Below are positions 1 through 10,553 of a stretch of DNA of 64,000 bases, piece after piece (position 1 is the stretch's first letter; the number at the start of each line of letters is the position of its first letter). The translations under genes and the position numbers were made by a program. This stretch comes from Eremothecium cymbalariae DBVPG#7215 (Eukaryota > Ascomycota > Saccharomycetes > Saccharomycetales > Saccharomycetaceae), in assembly GCF_000235365.1 (NCBI RefSeq), contig NC_016451.1, positions 744,001 to 808,000 on the forward strand. Reading direction: 5' to 3'. The notes beneath the pieces were generated by a model. That model saw only the letters and a list, made by a program, of their open reading frames with translations. It was not told the origin of the DNA and searched no databases.

Positions 1-16
1 TATTTGTTCATATGTG

Positions 17-19
<3 letters not shown>

Positions 20-65
<46 letters not shown>
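20..65. repeat. (TA)n microsatellite
   Basis: An uninterrupted run of alternating T and A about 45 bp long lies just downstream of the URB1 stop codon. It is a simple-sequence repeat in a 3' flank; no other function is visible. Its exact length may be unreliable in an assembly. Confidence 0.9.
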
Positions 66-67
<2 letters not shown>

Positions 68-98
68 CAGACAAAAATTATAAGCGTTGGTAGTTGAA

Positions 99-3000
99 TC
101 ACTGACGTATTTTCTTGATGATGCTACCTACATCATCTTCACACCATTCTTTGAGTCTTTTCTGGGATCCAACTATAACGGAGTAACCTAAAGCCAATTC
201 TTGATTATTTAGCTTTTCTTGTCTGAATGTCATTTCTTCCATTTTATTCTTCTTCCAGCTACCTGTCGGAATAGATATTAATTCATGGACTCTTCTTGCA
301 GCTATTAGTTTCTGTTGTTCCACATGAGCAATTCCAGCAGATCTAGTAATCAATATTGAACCACCTGATTCAATTCGTTGAGCTTTGAACATAATAGAGT
401 TGATATCTGTTCTTGATTTCATGCTTAGATAGGGAGAATTTTGGAGGTTCATTAACCACTCAAACAAATTCTTAGACTTCAATAGATGGACATCATTTTT
501 TGAACGAAGGCCTCTATTCAGAGTATCTAACAACCACTGTAAGTTTCGATAATAATTCTCACTGTCTTCAGAATTTTGGGGTGATATGATGGGTTTGAGT
601 AACGGCACATCTTTGACATTAATTAATGGAGATGATAAAACCCAACGATAGGCTTTTTCATACAAGGATGATCGCGGTTGGGTTAAATTATCTATCAATC
701 TCGAAATTGCATACCATATAATTGGTGGTACATCGCCCAAACTAATTTTCTGTTCATTGGAGCTTTGAGTAAATGTGTAGATTATCTTGGTTAATAAGAT
801 CTTAAATATGTTACTCCCTTTAAACTGACTCTTACCTTGCAAGGAACCTAGCATTTGTTCAACAATAGTAAATGCGATATTAGACACTTCAGGTCTAGAA
901 TCAGAAAGAGACATAATTACGAATTGAAATATTTTACTGTCCAAAAGCGTCTTTACTTCGAACTTGTAATTAATATGCCCATCATCAGTAAGTTGCTGTC
1001 TGACTAATTCATCATTATTGATGACAAGCAACAAAACAAATAGTGCGTCATATACTTGGTAGTTAGAACTCTTTGTTGAAAGTTCAAATTGTTTGAAGTA
1101 TTCTTGAATTTTATGCCAGGAGGTGTTTGAATAAATTTCTACTTCTAAACCAATATAATCAAGCTTGGGATAATTTTGAATGGAATTTTCAAGTACATCT
1201 TTATCCAAAGTAACTAGATATCCCTCATTTTTCTTCTCAATCAAATTAGGTAGTGTAATCAATTCTCGTTCTGTAGTTGTCAGGGAATCCAAAAATTCCC
1301 ACGAATAAATATGATTAATCCATGAAACAGAAATAGTTGCCTCAATCCTTTCTAAAATTTGTAATATCAATCTATCATGAGGTCTTATTGTGCCACCATA
1401 GACCGTTAACAACTTTTCCTGAAGAGATGTGCTTGAGTTTTTTGAAACGTCTTTTGAGAATAAGTTAGAAATAATAACCATTGACAAATACTGAGAGTAT
1501 TTAGCCGCATTCCGGTCATAGACAGGGACAAGGTTATTGTTGATAAATATTTGCAGTAATTTCTCGCTCTCTATCGATGTACTAATGCCACCCAATATTA
1601 AAATACTTGCATATTCTAAGATGTCATCATGTTTAACCCATTCTCGGCTAAGCAAGACCTCAAGCTGAGAATTTACTGAATTTTTATTAGCCAGCGTCCA
1701 AATGTTATTCTCTAAGGCAAAGTATTTAAATTGCGACAGCAACTGAATAAAATCTTGATGTAGTCGTTGATTTTCTGCCAAATTTTTTGTTATGAATAGT
1801 ATCATCTTATTCAACCAGGTTCTGATAATGTTTTTTTCTGAGGGAAAGCAGATTGTAATAAACTTTACAGTTAGTTCCGTGAATCTCAACTCATTGTTGG
1901 ACGTTATGCATTCTATAATGGAATTCTTATCCTCATTGGATAGCATTGAATGGCAGCTGCAAAATAAATTAAGAGAATCTTTTAGCATTTTATTTTCAAC
2001 AGTTGCAAAATTTTTTAGCGCTAATGCTACAGCCTTCTCCAGAAACTGCAATATAATACGGTCATCAGATGGTTGAAGGATAGAAGCCAATCCAATTAGT
2101 ATATTAAAGTCTTCGATACCTTCCAAATATCTTTTAAGAACTTCAATAGCACCAGAGTAATCCAAGGAATGCTGAATCAAGTGTATTTTTGAAGAGCTTT
2201 TCAAACTTTCTTCATATAATAGGTTCAACTCTAATTTGTTAACCAATTGTTTTTGGAGGAATCCTCCAAGCACGGAATTCAGTTCTTCTTCAGAACGGTG
2301 AGCTAGTTTAATGAACAATTCACCAGAAATACTAACGTTATTGGTATGAAGGTTTCTCAAGATAAAAGCAATTGTGATATTATCGTCAATCACTTCTTCT
2401 TCTAATAAATAGCTCAATTGTTTGGTAGACATCACGGTGCATAACTCATTCAATATATCCTTAAAAATACCAACTAAATGCCAAGCACTAAAATTCTCTT
2501 TAACCAATTCAAAGGCATATTGAGCAAACTCATCGATTTCTGTATCTAATTGTTTGTATATTTGGAGTAGGACATGGGTAGAGTAAACATATTTTTCGCA
2601 TATTTTTATATCATTAGTATCAAAATGAGTACTCAAGACAAGTTTCTCAAAACATTTTCTAGATTTGAATTTATTCTTAAAGTTCTCATTAATGAGGGCG
2701 TAGTTTCCAACCCTTGATAAGAGCGAATCCAAAATGATCGGAAACCTGTGTTTACTGAATTGGATACTATCAGCTTGTAATATGGTATGAACACGAAATA
2801 AAATTCCTGCAACATCCAAATCATTAACAGGATACCTTGTAATATTGGCTATTTCTGAAATGTCAACTAGACTGATGTAGTCAACAAACGAAAAATCGGA
2901 GCTTGAACTCAATAAATAGTCTTTTTCAGATAACAGTGGAATACAACTTTCATAAGCAGAGAAATTCAAATATACTTCTATGAGTGACTTTTCAATACCT

Positions 3001-5210
3001 TCTAAAGTTGTGGATAACCTACAAATACCTGTGGATGATTCACCAATAATAACCATTCCTCTTAGGAATAACAAAAGCCATTCGGCAGCAACATTATTTG
3101 GAGATTCTCTATCAACGTGTTTCCACTGTTCACATAAAGCAACAATAAAAGGTGATACATTATCGTAGTCTTTAGCAATGTCCACATACTTATAAGGAAA
3201 TTTAATACATCTTGAGATCGTTTCATCCAAAAGCTTCCACAAGGTTTCAGATGATGAGTCGTTTTCCATTTCACTAACCCGGGATACAGTAGAAAGGGTA
3301 TTTATTAAACATAAAACTGGAGATGCAAGAAGAAGCTCAGTATTCATAAAAACGGTATACTGTAAAAGTCTATCCACCAAGTTTGAGATTTTGGTAGATA
3401 TGGCATGGATTGAATTTTTGGAAGATGCCATACGCAATAGAGAACTGAATAAAGAGTGCTTGTCTTTGGTAGAATGCCACCATTTAGCCTGAGAACTATT
3501 CAATTCCTGAAATTGGAGAAAGTTATCCAATATAACAACATCGCAGCCATGAAATGATTCTTGTCCCATAATATCTAAGAAGATGTTTGAAGATGGTAAC
3601 GTTACTTGAAAATAGTTAGGAAACAAGCTAGCATAGTAATTTAAAACTTTAGTCAAAGATAGAGACAATACCTTATTTTCTTTGGATTTATTGTAAACTT
3701 CGTTAAGGGTAGACACAATAACCGTGAGATCAGGTAATAACTTGTAATATGCACTATTCAATAAGGCCTTGCCTGAATCCCAGCCATGTTTATCATACAA
3801 TTGTTGAATAAGGTCAAATTTTTTAAGCGAGAAGATCAAAAGTTGACAGCCCATTTGTTTAATTAAAGGCACTTCATGTTGAATGCTTTTAGAAAGGCAT
3901 GTCTTCGAAATCGAAGATGGGAGTACGTTTTCCATAACTAATCTCATATTTGGAGTCTTATTTGTTTGAATCTCATACAACCTAGGTGGTATTGGTAAAT
4001 TAATGATCCTCCCCAATACCAACGTTAAACTAAACCAGTAGGATGTCATTTTTGGATCATGATAACCATGTGAAGCTAAGAAGTTGCAATATGGAGCAAC
4101 TAGTTCAGGAACATTACGAAGAACCTTTAAAACAGTATTGCATTGTAACTCATCCTCCCATGGTTTAAAAAATGTTAAGACTTTATAAACTATCTTGTTG
4201 TACAACTGAAATTCTCTGTTGTTGACCGTTATGGTAACACCAAGGCCACCTTGTTTTTGTTCAATACATTCATCCAGCCATATCTTGTCATCAGGAAACA
4301 CAACACTGAATTGAGGATCTACGCCATATGCTTGGAAGAATAAATCCGCTTTTTGCAATAATTTTTTGTTTGGAGAGTAATAAAGTTCATGTAGTTTACT
4401 GAGTATGTGTTCATTTAAAATCTTACACTTGGTGGATTTCTTAAATGATTTTTCTTTCAACACAAATTCTGTAAGTACATCAAGAGTAGCATCTAATAGC
4501 TCATACGTATCCACTTTTATGATGTACTTAAACCAATTGCTCATTATCTTCTGGTTTTCGGTTAGAATGCTCATTCTCAGCAATGGATGGGCATTCTTCA
4601 CAAGTTGAATCCAGAAGGTAATAAAATTGGCTCGCATACTGTAATGTGTGTTTTTCCGCGGAAAGCTTGTATCTTTCAACTCAATCTTATTTGGTGTCAT
4701 AATTTTCAGTATGCTTGTAATAGAAAGATCAAAATAAGTCAAGAAATCATCAACATGTTGCCCATTATGGAACAATATAATTTGTTTCATCAATTTTATG
4801 ATTGGATTTGTCACAGATGGTCTCATTGCACTTAAACCTCTATAAAACACCTTCGAATAATTATCCAAAATTTCTTTGATTAAAATGGTTCCGAATTGCT
4901 GGACGCTAGAATTGGAATCTAAAACTTCCAACGTCTTGTATAATTTGATTGAACAATCAGCAAACATATTCTGATTGTTAATCTGAGCATAATACGACCA
5001 ACCTTGCACTACCTGAAAACAAAATCCCTTCTCAAAAAATTCTATAATTGGCTGATAGTTGTTAGCAACCCCTTCGTTGATCAGATCAATATTTGAGAGT
5101 ATCCGTTGTAATTGCTGTAAAAGCGCATCATTGAAATTTGAGTTTATATTTAACTTCTGCTTCCATGTTGATTTTTGATTCTTGGAAAAATCATCATTAT
5201 GGTCATCCAT
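99..5210 (-). CDS. URB1: Urb1/Npa1, nucleolar 60S ribosome biogenesis protein
   Basis: A 1703-residue protein, close to the roughly 1760 residues of S. cerevisiae Urb1 (YKL014C). Urb1 is a nucleolar scaffold of very early pre-60S particles, needed for 25S/5.8S rRNA maturation. The protein looks like a long alpha-helical repeat protein with no signal peptide or membrane segment, as expected for the Npa1/Urb1 family. The C-terminal part contains the conserved stretch around SIPTGSWKKNKMEEMTFRQ. The ATG at 5210 is the first in the open frame. Upstream it shares a 323-bp region with INA22, and a PAC box and an RRPE lie 113-141 bp before its start, the usual pair for ribosome-biogenesis genes. Identity rests on overall recognition plus synteny with ARC19 and PRP40 (YKL013C, YKL012W). 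Confidence 0.93.
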   Translation of the reverse strand: MDDHNDDFSKNQKSTWKQKLNINSNFNDALLQQLQRILSNIDLINEGVANNYQPIIEFFEKGFCFQVVQGWSYYAQINNQNMFADCSIKLYKTLEVLDSNSSVQQFGTILIKEILDNYSKVFYRGLSAMRPSVTNPIIKLMKQIILFHNGQHVDDFLTYFDLSITSILKIMTPNKIELKDTSFPRKNTHYSMRANFITFWIQLVKNAHPLLRMSILTENQKIMSNWFKYIIKVDTYELLDATLDVLTEFVLKEKSFKKSTKCKILNEHILSKLHELYYSPNKKLLQKADLFFQAYGVDPQFSVVFPDDKIWLDECIEQKQGGLGVTITVNNREFQLYNKIVYKVLTFFKPWEDELQCNTVLKVLRNVPELVAPYCNFLASHGYHDPKMTSYWFSLTLVLGRIINLPIPPRLYEIQTNKTPNMRLVMENVLPSSISKTCLSKSIQHEVPLIKQMGCQLLIFSLKKFDLIQQLYDKHGWDSGKALLNSAYYKLLPDLTVIVSTLNEVYNKSKENKVLSLSLTKVLNYYASLFPNYFQVTLPSSNIFLDIMGQESFHGCDVVILDNFLQFQELNSSQAKWWHSTKDKHSLFSSLLRMASSKNSIHAISTKISNLVDRLLQYTVFMNTELLLASPVLCLINTLSTVSRVSEMENDSSSETLWKLLDETISRCIKFPYKYVDIAKDYDNVSPFIVALCEQWKHVDRESPNNVAAEWLLLFLRGMVIIGESSTGICRLSTTLEGIEKSLIEVYLNFSAYESCIPLLSEKDYLLSSSSDFSFVDYISLVDISEIANITRYPVNDLDVAGILFRVHTILQADSIQFSKHRFPIILDSLLSRVGNYALINENFKNKFKSRKCFEKLVLSTHFDTNDIKICEKYVYSTHVLLQIYKQLDTEIDEFAQYAFELVKENFSAWHLVGIFKDILNELCTVMSTKQLSYLLEEEVIDDNITIAFILRNLHTNNVSISGELFIKLAHRSEEELNSVLGGFLQKQLVNKLELNLLYEESLKSSSKIHLIQHSLDYSGAIEVLKRYLEGIEDFNILIGLASILQPSDDRIILQFLEKAVALALKNFATVENKMLKDSLNLFCSCHSMLSNEDKNSIIECITSNNELRFTELTVKFITICFPSEKNIIRTWLNKMILFITKNLAENQRLHQDFIQLLSQFKYFALENNIWTLANKNSVNSQLEVLLSREWVKHDDILEYASILILGGISTSIESEKLLQIFINNNLVPVYDRNAAKYSQYLSMVIISNLFSKDVSKNSSTSLQEKLLTVYGGTIRPHDRLILQILERIEATISVSWINHIYSWEFLDSLTTTERELITLPNLIEKKNEGYLVTLDKDVLENSIQNYPKLDYIGLEVEIYSNTSWHKIQEYFKQFELSTKSSNYQVYDALFVLLLVINNDELVRQQLTDDGHINYKFEVKTLLDSKIFQFVIMSLSDSRPEVSNIAFTIVEQMLGSLQGKSQFKGSNIFKILLTKIIYTFTQSSNEQKISLGDVPPIIWYAISRLIDNLTQPRSSLYEKAYRWVLSSPLINVKDVPLLKPIISPQNSEDSENYYRNLQWLLDTLNRGLRSKNDVHLLKSKNLFEWLMNLQNSPYLSMKSRTDINSIMFKAQRIESGGSILITRSAGIAHVEQQKLIAARRVHELISIPTGSWKKNKMEEMTFRQEKLNNQELALGYSVIVGSQKRLKEWCEDDVGSIIKKIRQ

Positions 5211-5322
5211 AATAATATTCTGCTTTAGTAGTATCCAGTATATCGGGTAGTTATTCCAATGAGTTATATACTAACGTTATATATATAATATATGTAAGGT
5301 GAATACTATCTGGGCAATACAT

Positions 5323-5331
5323 GCGATGAGC
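5323..5331 (+). promoter_or_regulatory. PAC box upstream of URB1
   Basis: GCGATGAGC matches the PAC core (GCGATGAG), bound by Dot6/Tod6 in S. cerevisiae and typical of ribosome-biogenesis promoters. It lies 113 bp upstream of the URB1 ATG and 203 bp upstream of the INA22 ATG, so URB1 is the likelier target. An RRPE follows 12 bp further away. Confidence 0.7.
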
Positions 5332-5343
5332 ATCGACAAATGT

Positions 5344-5351
5344 AAAATTTT
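5344..5351. promoter_or_regulatory. RRPE-like element upstream of URB1
   Basis: AAAATTTT, the core of the ribosomal RNA processing element (Stb3 site, TGAAAATTTT), lies 134 bp upstream of the URB1 start. The core alone is weak evidence; the adjacent PAC box and the nucleolar target make it credible. Confidence 0.5.
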
Positions 5352-5533
5352 ATAACCGTACATAATGCTTCATCTAAGAATCAAATTTGAACTTTCAAAT
5401 TGGTTACATACAGCATGATGCATTTATATTCACATCACACGCTATCCGAACTTTATCCATAGGGTTTGAGGAGTTTTATAGGCTTTTAGGTGAGCGCTTT
5501 GCCAAGTTATTATCCTTTATATTATTTTCAAAC

Positions 5534-6250
5534 ATGCTTAGGTCTTCATTTTCTCAAAATCTACGGATGTTCGTAAGACTTTATTCTGCATCACCGACAA
5601 CTGGAACTGCTTCATTAAGGTCTAAATACGATAAAACTGTCTTCAAGCCGCTTATACTACTGCTTATAGTGGGCTCAATAGCTACCAATGTAATTGAACA
5701 AAAGAAAAGACATTTTGAGATGGAAAGGCGTTATAATTTAAAAATACACATTTTAGAGGACTTGATTGACCGGGTTAAATATAATAACGATACTACTTTT
5801 TCAGTTGAACAAGAGCTATATCTAGTGAATAAAATGCTTGCCCGACATTCTGGAGCTATCTCTTTGAATCCAAAAATAAGGAATGAACCGGAGCTAGAAG
5901 ATTCTTCAACCGAACCAAACTCCCCACGTAATGGTGATACTAATAAAAAAAATTATTCTGACATGGAACTTGAATCTGTTGAAGAACTATTTAAAAATAT
6001 TTTTGATGAAATTAATGAAGTTTCAGAAAAGGACCACTCTGCTTCTTTAGATATTCAGCGTCAGTCAAAACCTAAATCACACCCGTCATCTGATGAGATT
6101 GTGATAGATAGACAAATAATTGCACAAAATGCAAAACAGGAAAAGCAACAGAAAATGTTTAAACCTAACACTGAACAGCATGTCATAGTACCGATTCCCG
6201 GTGATTATGTTGCTGCTGCAGAGGCTACAAAAGTATCTCGTTTTTTATGA
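5534..6250 (+). CDS. INA22: Ina22, mitochondrial inner-membrane assembly factor for F1Fo-ATP synthase
   Basis: A 238-residue protein from the ATG at 5534; the open frame extends further upstream but has no earlier ATG. The N-terminus is basic and serine-rich without acidic residues, like a mitochondrial presequence. One hydrophobic segment follows at about residues 38-54, then a charged coiled-coil-like stretch (56-82) and an acidic, poorly conserved tail. This is the layout of Ina22 (YIR024C, about 216 residues), which with Ina17 helps join the peripheral stalk to F1. The sequence is divergent, so identity leans on the topology and on the convergent pairing with DAL81, which is the same in S. 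cerevisiae (YIR023W/YIR024C). Confidence 0.82.
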   Translation: MLRSSFSQNLRMFVRLYSASPTTGTASLRSKYDKTVFKPLILLLIVGSIATNVIEQKKRHFEMERRYNLKIHILEDLIDRVKYNNDTTFSVEQELYLVNKMLARHSGAISLNPKIRNEPELEDSSTEPNSPRNGDTNKKNYSDMELESVEELFKNIFDEINEVSEKDHSASLDIQRQSKPKSHPSSDEIVIDRQIIAQNAKQEKQQKMFKPNTEQHVIVPIPGDYVAAAEATKVSRFL

Positions 6251-6355
6251 TCCCAAATCGAAGCTTTTATAATACAGATTATATTTTCTAGGATTGGGGA
6301 AAAAGTCATTTAAATCAATTATGTGCATACAAATAAAATAATTTCATTAAGGATT

Positions 6356-9300
6356 TTACTTGGCTATTTTAGTGTTGGGTATGCTAGTATTACGTTCTGC
6401 ATCCTCTTCAGGCTTCGACTCGCGTCGCTCTATTTTATTTGACTTAAGGGAGGTATCAGAAATTCTATCGCTTTCATCGATACCTTTGGCTTCAATAGAA
6501 GGCACTTGGGTGACAGAGTTACTTCCATCAGGAGTATTTTTAGAATCCAAACTCTTTCTGGCACTACTATCGCTTTGGAAAGAGCTTGGAGCACTCATAA
6601 CAGAATGATTTCGGATATCAATATTATGATCTAGCGAGTTTGTAACTTTGTTAGCGCTGAGTGTTGGATCTACGGCAGAAGAAGACTTTTGAGATGAAAA
6701 TTCTGCAACATGCATAGGAATCCCATTCTCTGGGGACCTAGAATTCGTATTTGGGTTGGAACTAGCTCTTGAAGCTCTATCATTAAGTGAGCGTTCAACT
6801 GTTGAAGAAACACTTAAATCCACGTTATCTGGGGAGGTATATCTATAATCGCCAGAAATATTTGGCATATTATGTTGAATGCTTTTTAACGTGTGTAGAA
6901 CTTCTGTGGGTAGTTTTTTCGGCCTGTTATATGAAGTAGGTGTAGAGTTTGGCTCAACATGTGGACTCTGAGTATTCGAATTAGATGGTAGTGAATTCGA
7001 GTGCTGGAATTGTTGTTGAACATATGGAGACTGTGAGCTAGGAGGAACGAACTGTTTGCCTAATGCTTCATCTGTTAACAATCCTGGGATTTGTGACAAC
7101 AGCATTTGAATCTTCTCCAAAGCGTTTCTAGCCCCTTCAAATGTCTTAGATGCCATTTTCAAAATCCAAAAATAATTTCTTGTGCAGTCCCTGAAAATTG
7201 TTTCCTCCTCCTTAGATCGAGCAGTAACATATAGCAATCCTGCAAATGTGCTTATTAGCGTCAAGTTTCCAGTGGAACAAGAATACCAGAATGAACTTGT
7301 ATGCTCCATCTTCAAGTCACGAACAAATTCAATAGCAGCAATTAACCTGGTTTTAGCCGCCGTGCGGCAAACCTTAACCAAGTCTGTAGGATCTTCAGGT
7401 TTTAATGTTGTAATAATTTTTCTGTGTAAAGTTATTTCGGCGGCAAAGTACGCCAAAGTTAATGATGCATTACTGTTAAACCTTCTTGGCTGGAAATTAT
7501 TCATAGATAATTTTGAAGGTAAAGAATGATACCACTCTCTCAATTTCAATTGAAGAGGCTTTGCAAGCCTCAATACTTGTTCAATCTGCGTTATGGTGCT
7601 AATTGCTCCTAAAGTGTAAAAAGTATCTAGAAGTTCACCTAGAATAATGCTTAGGGATATCATCTGTCTAAATAATAACTTGCCATTATTGAAATCATCC
7701 TCGGTAGGGGATAAGTCAAGCACTGAGATTTTATCAATTTGACTGGCACTGCTGTTATCATTTTTCAGGTTGTTCTTTGGTTGACTGGAGCTAATTACAG
7801 GAGATTTAGAGGGGAAGTCATCTTCAGTTAACATTTTTACCAACCAATTTCTCCCCAAAATTAAGTGAGAATATCTAGATTCTATCATAGATAACCACTT
7901 ATCTTGATACCATACAGCCCAGGCTAGTCTTCTTCTTAAACCTCTTTCCCAACGAGGCAATCTCCAATCCTGGCAATCAATGCCAAGGCCAAGATCCTCG
8001 GCTATTGCAACAACTTCGGAGCACAACACCCAGTTATTCGGACATTCACTTCTACATTGCAATATTAACAGGCCTGTTTGAACAATGCTGAGTTTCGGTT
8101 TTCCTAGTACATCAAAAAAAGTCCTCAAGGCGATTTCATTAAGTTGGTCAATAACATCGGGCTTAGGGAACCCTATAACCTGTGGATGGAAGTCCCACCA
8201 CTGCAATGCAAGCGAATATATTGAGGCAAGAATTGGAGCAGTTAATTCTCGGTAAGATTTTGAGTATTTTTCTAAGAATACCCGTTCATGCAAAATTGGG
8301 AAATATGGGTGTACTAACTTGAAAAATATATCAACCAAAATTTTTCCGTGTGGATGTACCAACCTTTCTACTAAATCTATCTCTCTCTCATGCTTCAAAT
8401 ATAGCTGTTGATTGAAATCAGCACGAAGTATGAATTGGACATCAGGCGCAACTTTTCGTAAGGACACCGATTTGGACAGTTGAATTTGGTCTATATTATC
8501 CAGTTTCATATGGTTTACTAAGTTAATGTCAAATACTGAAGTGGGTCCAACGTAGAAAGAAGATCTTGGGTATTGTATGGTAGATTGGTTACTCTGTTGT
8601 CTTGGAACCCTGCTAGAACTTGTAGTATTTGAAATTTGTACAGCTTGCCCTCTAGACACGTTAGACATATGACTACCCTGACCAACCGAAGAGAGAGGGA
8701 AATCAAAATGGTTCTGGTTCGTTTGCGCCATACCAGGCATATCTGAAGCGTTGGTATTGAGGTTTTGCAATAGATCAGTGTAAAATTGCGAGATATTGTC
8801 TTGGTTCATCATATCATTTAGTTTAGCTCTTTTGAGCAGTTCATGAACATTAGTATTAGCCTCATCTCCCGTTGATCGCTTTTTCTGGCCTTCTTGGTTC
8901 ATATCATTGGGCATCTTAGGCGTGATGAGTTCCGAAAAACCACACTTGATACCCTTCGTCTCGCATTGTACACAGTTTGCCATTCCAGGTACAATCACAC
9001 ATTTTGTCCGCCGCCGCCTGCAATGATCGCAGGGCTTCGATGCAATTGCAGACTTATGCTCCTGTTCAGCCTGCTTTGTACTGGACATCATTCCCTTGTT
9101 CACGTCGCTAGCTCTTTGACTCACAGAAGAATGAGCACCATTAACCCCGTCCTTCCCCGGTAAATCCTGATATTGCTGCAACAACAACTCTAATTTCTGC
9201 TTCTCATCCAAACTCTTCCCAGATACACAACTACCTTCCTGATAGACTAGCACACCCCCCTCACCCCCCTCAGCTTCACTAACCTCCACTGTACTCTGGC

Positions 9301-9481
9301 TCTGGCTCGACTCAAGCCTACTTCCACCTGTCTGAGAGCTGCCATTCGCCAAATTACTTAACACACTTTCATAATCATCATTAAAACTCAACATAGTATT
9401 GTTCGTATTGTTATTCTGTCCCCTTATACTACTATTTCCATTGTCCCATACCTCTAATTTGTTGTTACTTGACTGCCGCAT
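6356..9481 (-). CDS. DAL81: Dal81, Zn2Cys6 co-activator of nitrogen-catabolism and amino-acid-permease genes
   Basis: A 1041-residue transcription factor (S. cerevisiae Dal81, YIR023W, about 970). The first ATG is at 9481. The N-terminus keeps the motif around LSFNDDYESVLSNLA, followed by a Zn2Cys6 cluster with cysteines at 151, 154, 161, 170, 173 and 180. The middle, from the block YPRSSFYVGPTSVFD onward, is the fungal transcription-factor middle homology region and is nearly colinear with Dal81. The C-terminus is Ser/Asn/Pro-rich low complexity. Dal81 works with Dal82, Uga3 and Stp1/Stp2 in urea/allantoin, GABA and amino-acid responses. Long Gln tracts of the S. cerevisiae protein are missing here. 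Its 3' end is 105 bp from that of INA22. Confidence 0.96.
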   Translation of the reverse strand: MRQSSNNKLEVWDNGNSSIRGQNNNTNNTMLSFNDDYESVLSNLANGSSQTGGSRLESSQSQSTVEVSEAEGGEGGVLVYQEGSCVSGKSLDEKQKLELLLQQYQDLPGKDGVNGAHSSVSQRASDVNKGMMSSTKQAEQEHKSAIASKPCDHCRRRRTKCVIVPGMANCVQCETKGIKCGFSELITPKMPNDMNQEGQKKRSTGDEANTNVHELLKRAKLNDMMNQDNISQFYTDLLQNLNTNASDMPGMAQTNQNHFDFPLSSVGQGSHMSNVSRGQAVQISNTTSSSRVPRQQSNQSTIQYPRSSFYVGPTSVFDINLVNHMKLDNIDQIQLSKSVSLRKVAPDVQFILRADFNQQLYLKHEREIDLVERLVHPHGKILVDIFFKLVHPYFPILHERVFLEKYSKSYRELTAPILASIYSLALQWWDFHPQVIGFPKPDVIDQLNEIALRTFFDVLGKPKLSIVQTGLLILQCRSECPNNWVLCSEVVAIAEDLGLGIDCQDWRLPRWERGLRRRLAWAVWYQDKWLSMIESRYSHLILGRNWLVKMLTEDDFPSKSPVISSSQPKNNLKNDNSSASQIDKISVLDLSPTEDDFNNGKLLFRQMISLSIILGELLDTFYTLGAISTITQIEQVLRLAKPLQLKLREWYHSLPSKLSMNNFQPRRFNSNASLTLAYFAAEITLHRKIITTLKPEDPTDLVKVCRTAAKTRLIAAIEFVRDLKMEHTSSFWYSCSTGNLTLISTFAGLLYVTARSKEEETIFRDCTRNYFWILKMASKTFEGARNALEKIQMLLSQIPGLLTDEALGKQFVPPSSQSPYVQQQFQHSNSLPSNSNTQSPHVEPNSTPTSYNRPKKLPTEVLHTLKSIQHNMPNISGDYRYTSPDNVDLSVSSTVERSLNDRASRASSNPNTNSRSPENGIPMHVAEFSSQKSSSAVDPTLSANKVTNSLDHNIDIRNHSVMSAPSSFQSDSSARKSLDSKNTPDGSNSVTQVPSIEAKGIDESDRISDTSLKSNKIERRESKPEEDAERNTSIPNTKIAK

Positions 9482-9928
9482 CAACGCTACAAATATAAAA
9501 TAAACTCGACAATTCCACTGCTTGTTCTGAACCTTACCCCCTATTAAAAATAACTCTTGGATCCTTATACCTTATCAATACCCCCCACTATAAGTCTTCT
9601 GAAATACGTAGCACTTCTCAAATTGACTTGCTATCCGTACCATAAATGCCAAAACCACGAATCATAACCAAAACCTACTAAAGGAATGGGGTTTGAGAAG
9701 ATAATCTGATGGAAAAGAAAATGAGCCCGGACGACCAGGACGAGCGACTAAAACAAAAGAAACTTTAAACCCAGACACCCGGAGTGTATTGGAATAACGT
9801 TCGTACCCTCTGAATGATATGATGATACTAGTGGTATGGATAGGTAGAAAGGCCACAGTTATTGTGCTAATAAGTATCAAATACAATTCTTTTGCAATAG
9901 TAACGATATATAGTCATGTTATGGAGCA
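9482..9928. other. Intergenic region DAL81 promoter / ARC19 3' flank
   Basis: 447 bp between two minus-strand genes. It holds the DAL81 promoter with a Rap1-consensus match at 9767-9779. I see no RNA gene or credible ORF. Confidence 0.6.
9767..9779 (+). promoter_or_regulatory. Rap1-consensus match upstream of DAL81
   Basis: The 13-mer fits the degenerate Rap1 pattern RMACCCANNCAYY. It lies about 286 bp upstream of the DAL81 ATG. DAL81 is not a classic Rap1 target, so this may be chance. Confidence 0.3.
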
Positions 9929-10444
9929 CTAGTAGACAAACTCACCAAGATATGCTTCGGCGACAAATCTAGCCCTGGCGTTCAAGAACAATTTTATTTC
10001 ACTGATTTCTTTATCGACCTCTTCCATGAATTCGATGATGAAGTCAATGAGCTTTTCGGTGATCATAGTTTCTGTGTGTCTATGTGTGATGAGGAAGGAA
10101 ATGCTGTAACCCTGGATGGGGACTCTTCTTAAAATATAGAAGGATTCCGCACGCTGTTCTAAGAAACGAGTGAATCTGTAGACCAGGATCTGTTCAATTT
10201 CATCAGCTTGTTTGATCTTGATGCTCATACGGACACTATTAACACTTGTCTCTATGAGAACTTGTTCATGTTCATTACGGGCTATGTGCATTGGCTGAAG
10301 TAGAATCTCTGCGCTGTTATTAACCACTTCGACTTCGGGTCTGTTGTGGCGTTCAATATCCTGAGATGAAAAGTTTGAGAGGTTTAGAGCTGCCTGGAGA
10401 GAGTAGCGAACAGCATTCAGGTATGGGCGCAGCGATTGAGACAT
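9929..10444 (-). CDS. ARC19: Arc19, ARPC4 subunit of the Arp2/3 complex
   Basis: 171 residues, the same length as S. cerevisiae Arc19 (YKL013C), and recognisable throughout, including [20 protein letters not shown] at the start and [13 protein letters not shown] near the end. ARPC4 forms, with ARPC2, the core scaffold of Arp2/3, which nucleates branched actin at cortical patches for endocytosis. The ATG at 10444 aligns with the known N-terminus. Its 196-bp upstream flank, with two Reb1 sites, faces the PRP40 promoter. Confidence 0.97.
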   Translation of the reverse strand: MSQSLRPYLNAVRYSLQAALNLSNFSSQDIERHNRPEVEVVNNSAEILLQPMHIARNEHEQVLIETSVNSVRMSIKIKQADEIEQILVYRFTRFLEQRAESFYILRRVPIQGYSISFLITHRHTETMITEKLIDFIIEFMEEVDKEISEIKLFLNARARFVAEAYLGEFVY

Positions 10445-10553
10445 GATAGGCTTTGTGATGTATGCTTTGTGTGCGTATTTTGGTGTCGTGCTTGCCAGAG
10501 GGGTTTGAGGGAAGATTCAGTGCCCCTTTTACATGGGGCCATTGATTTTGATG

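Noticed and set aside
5269..5275. TACTAAC upstream of INA22, suggesting a 5' intron
   Set aside because: No plausible GTATGT donor or coding exon upstream on that strand, and no good 3' splice site close downstream.
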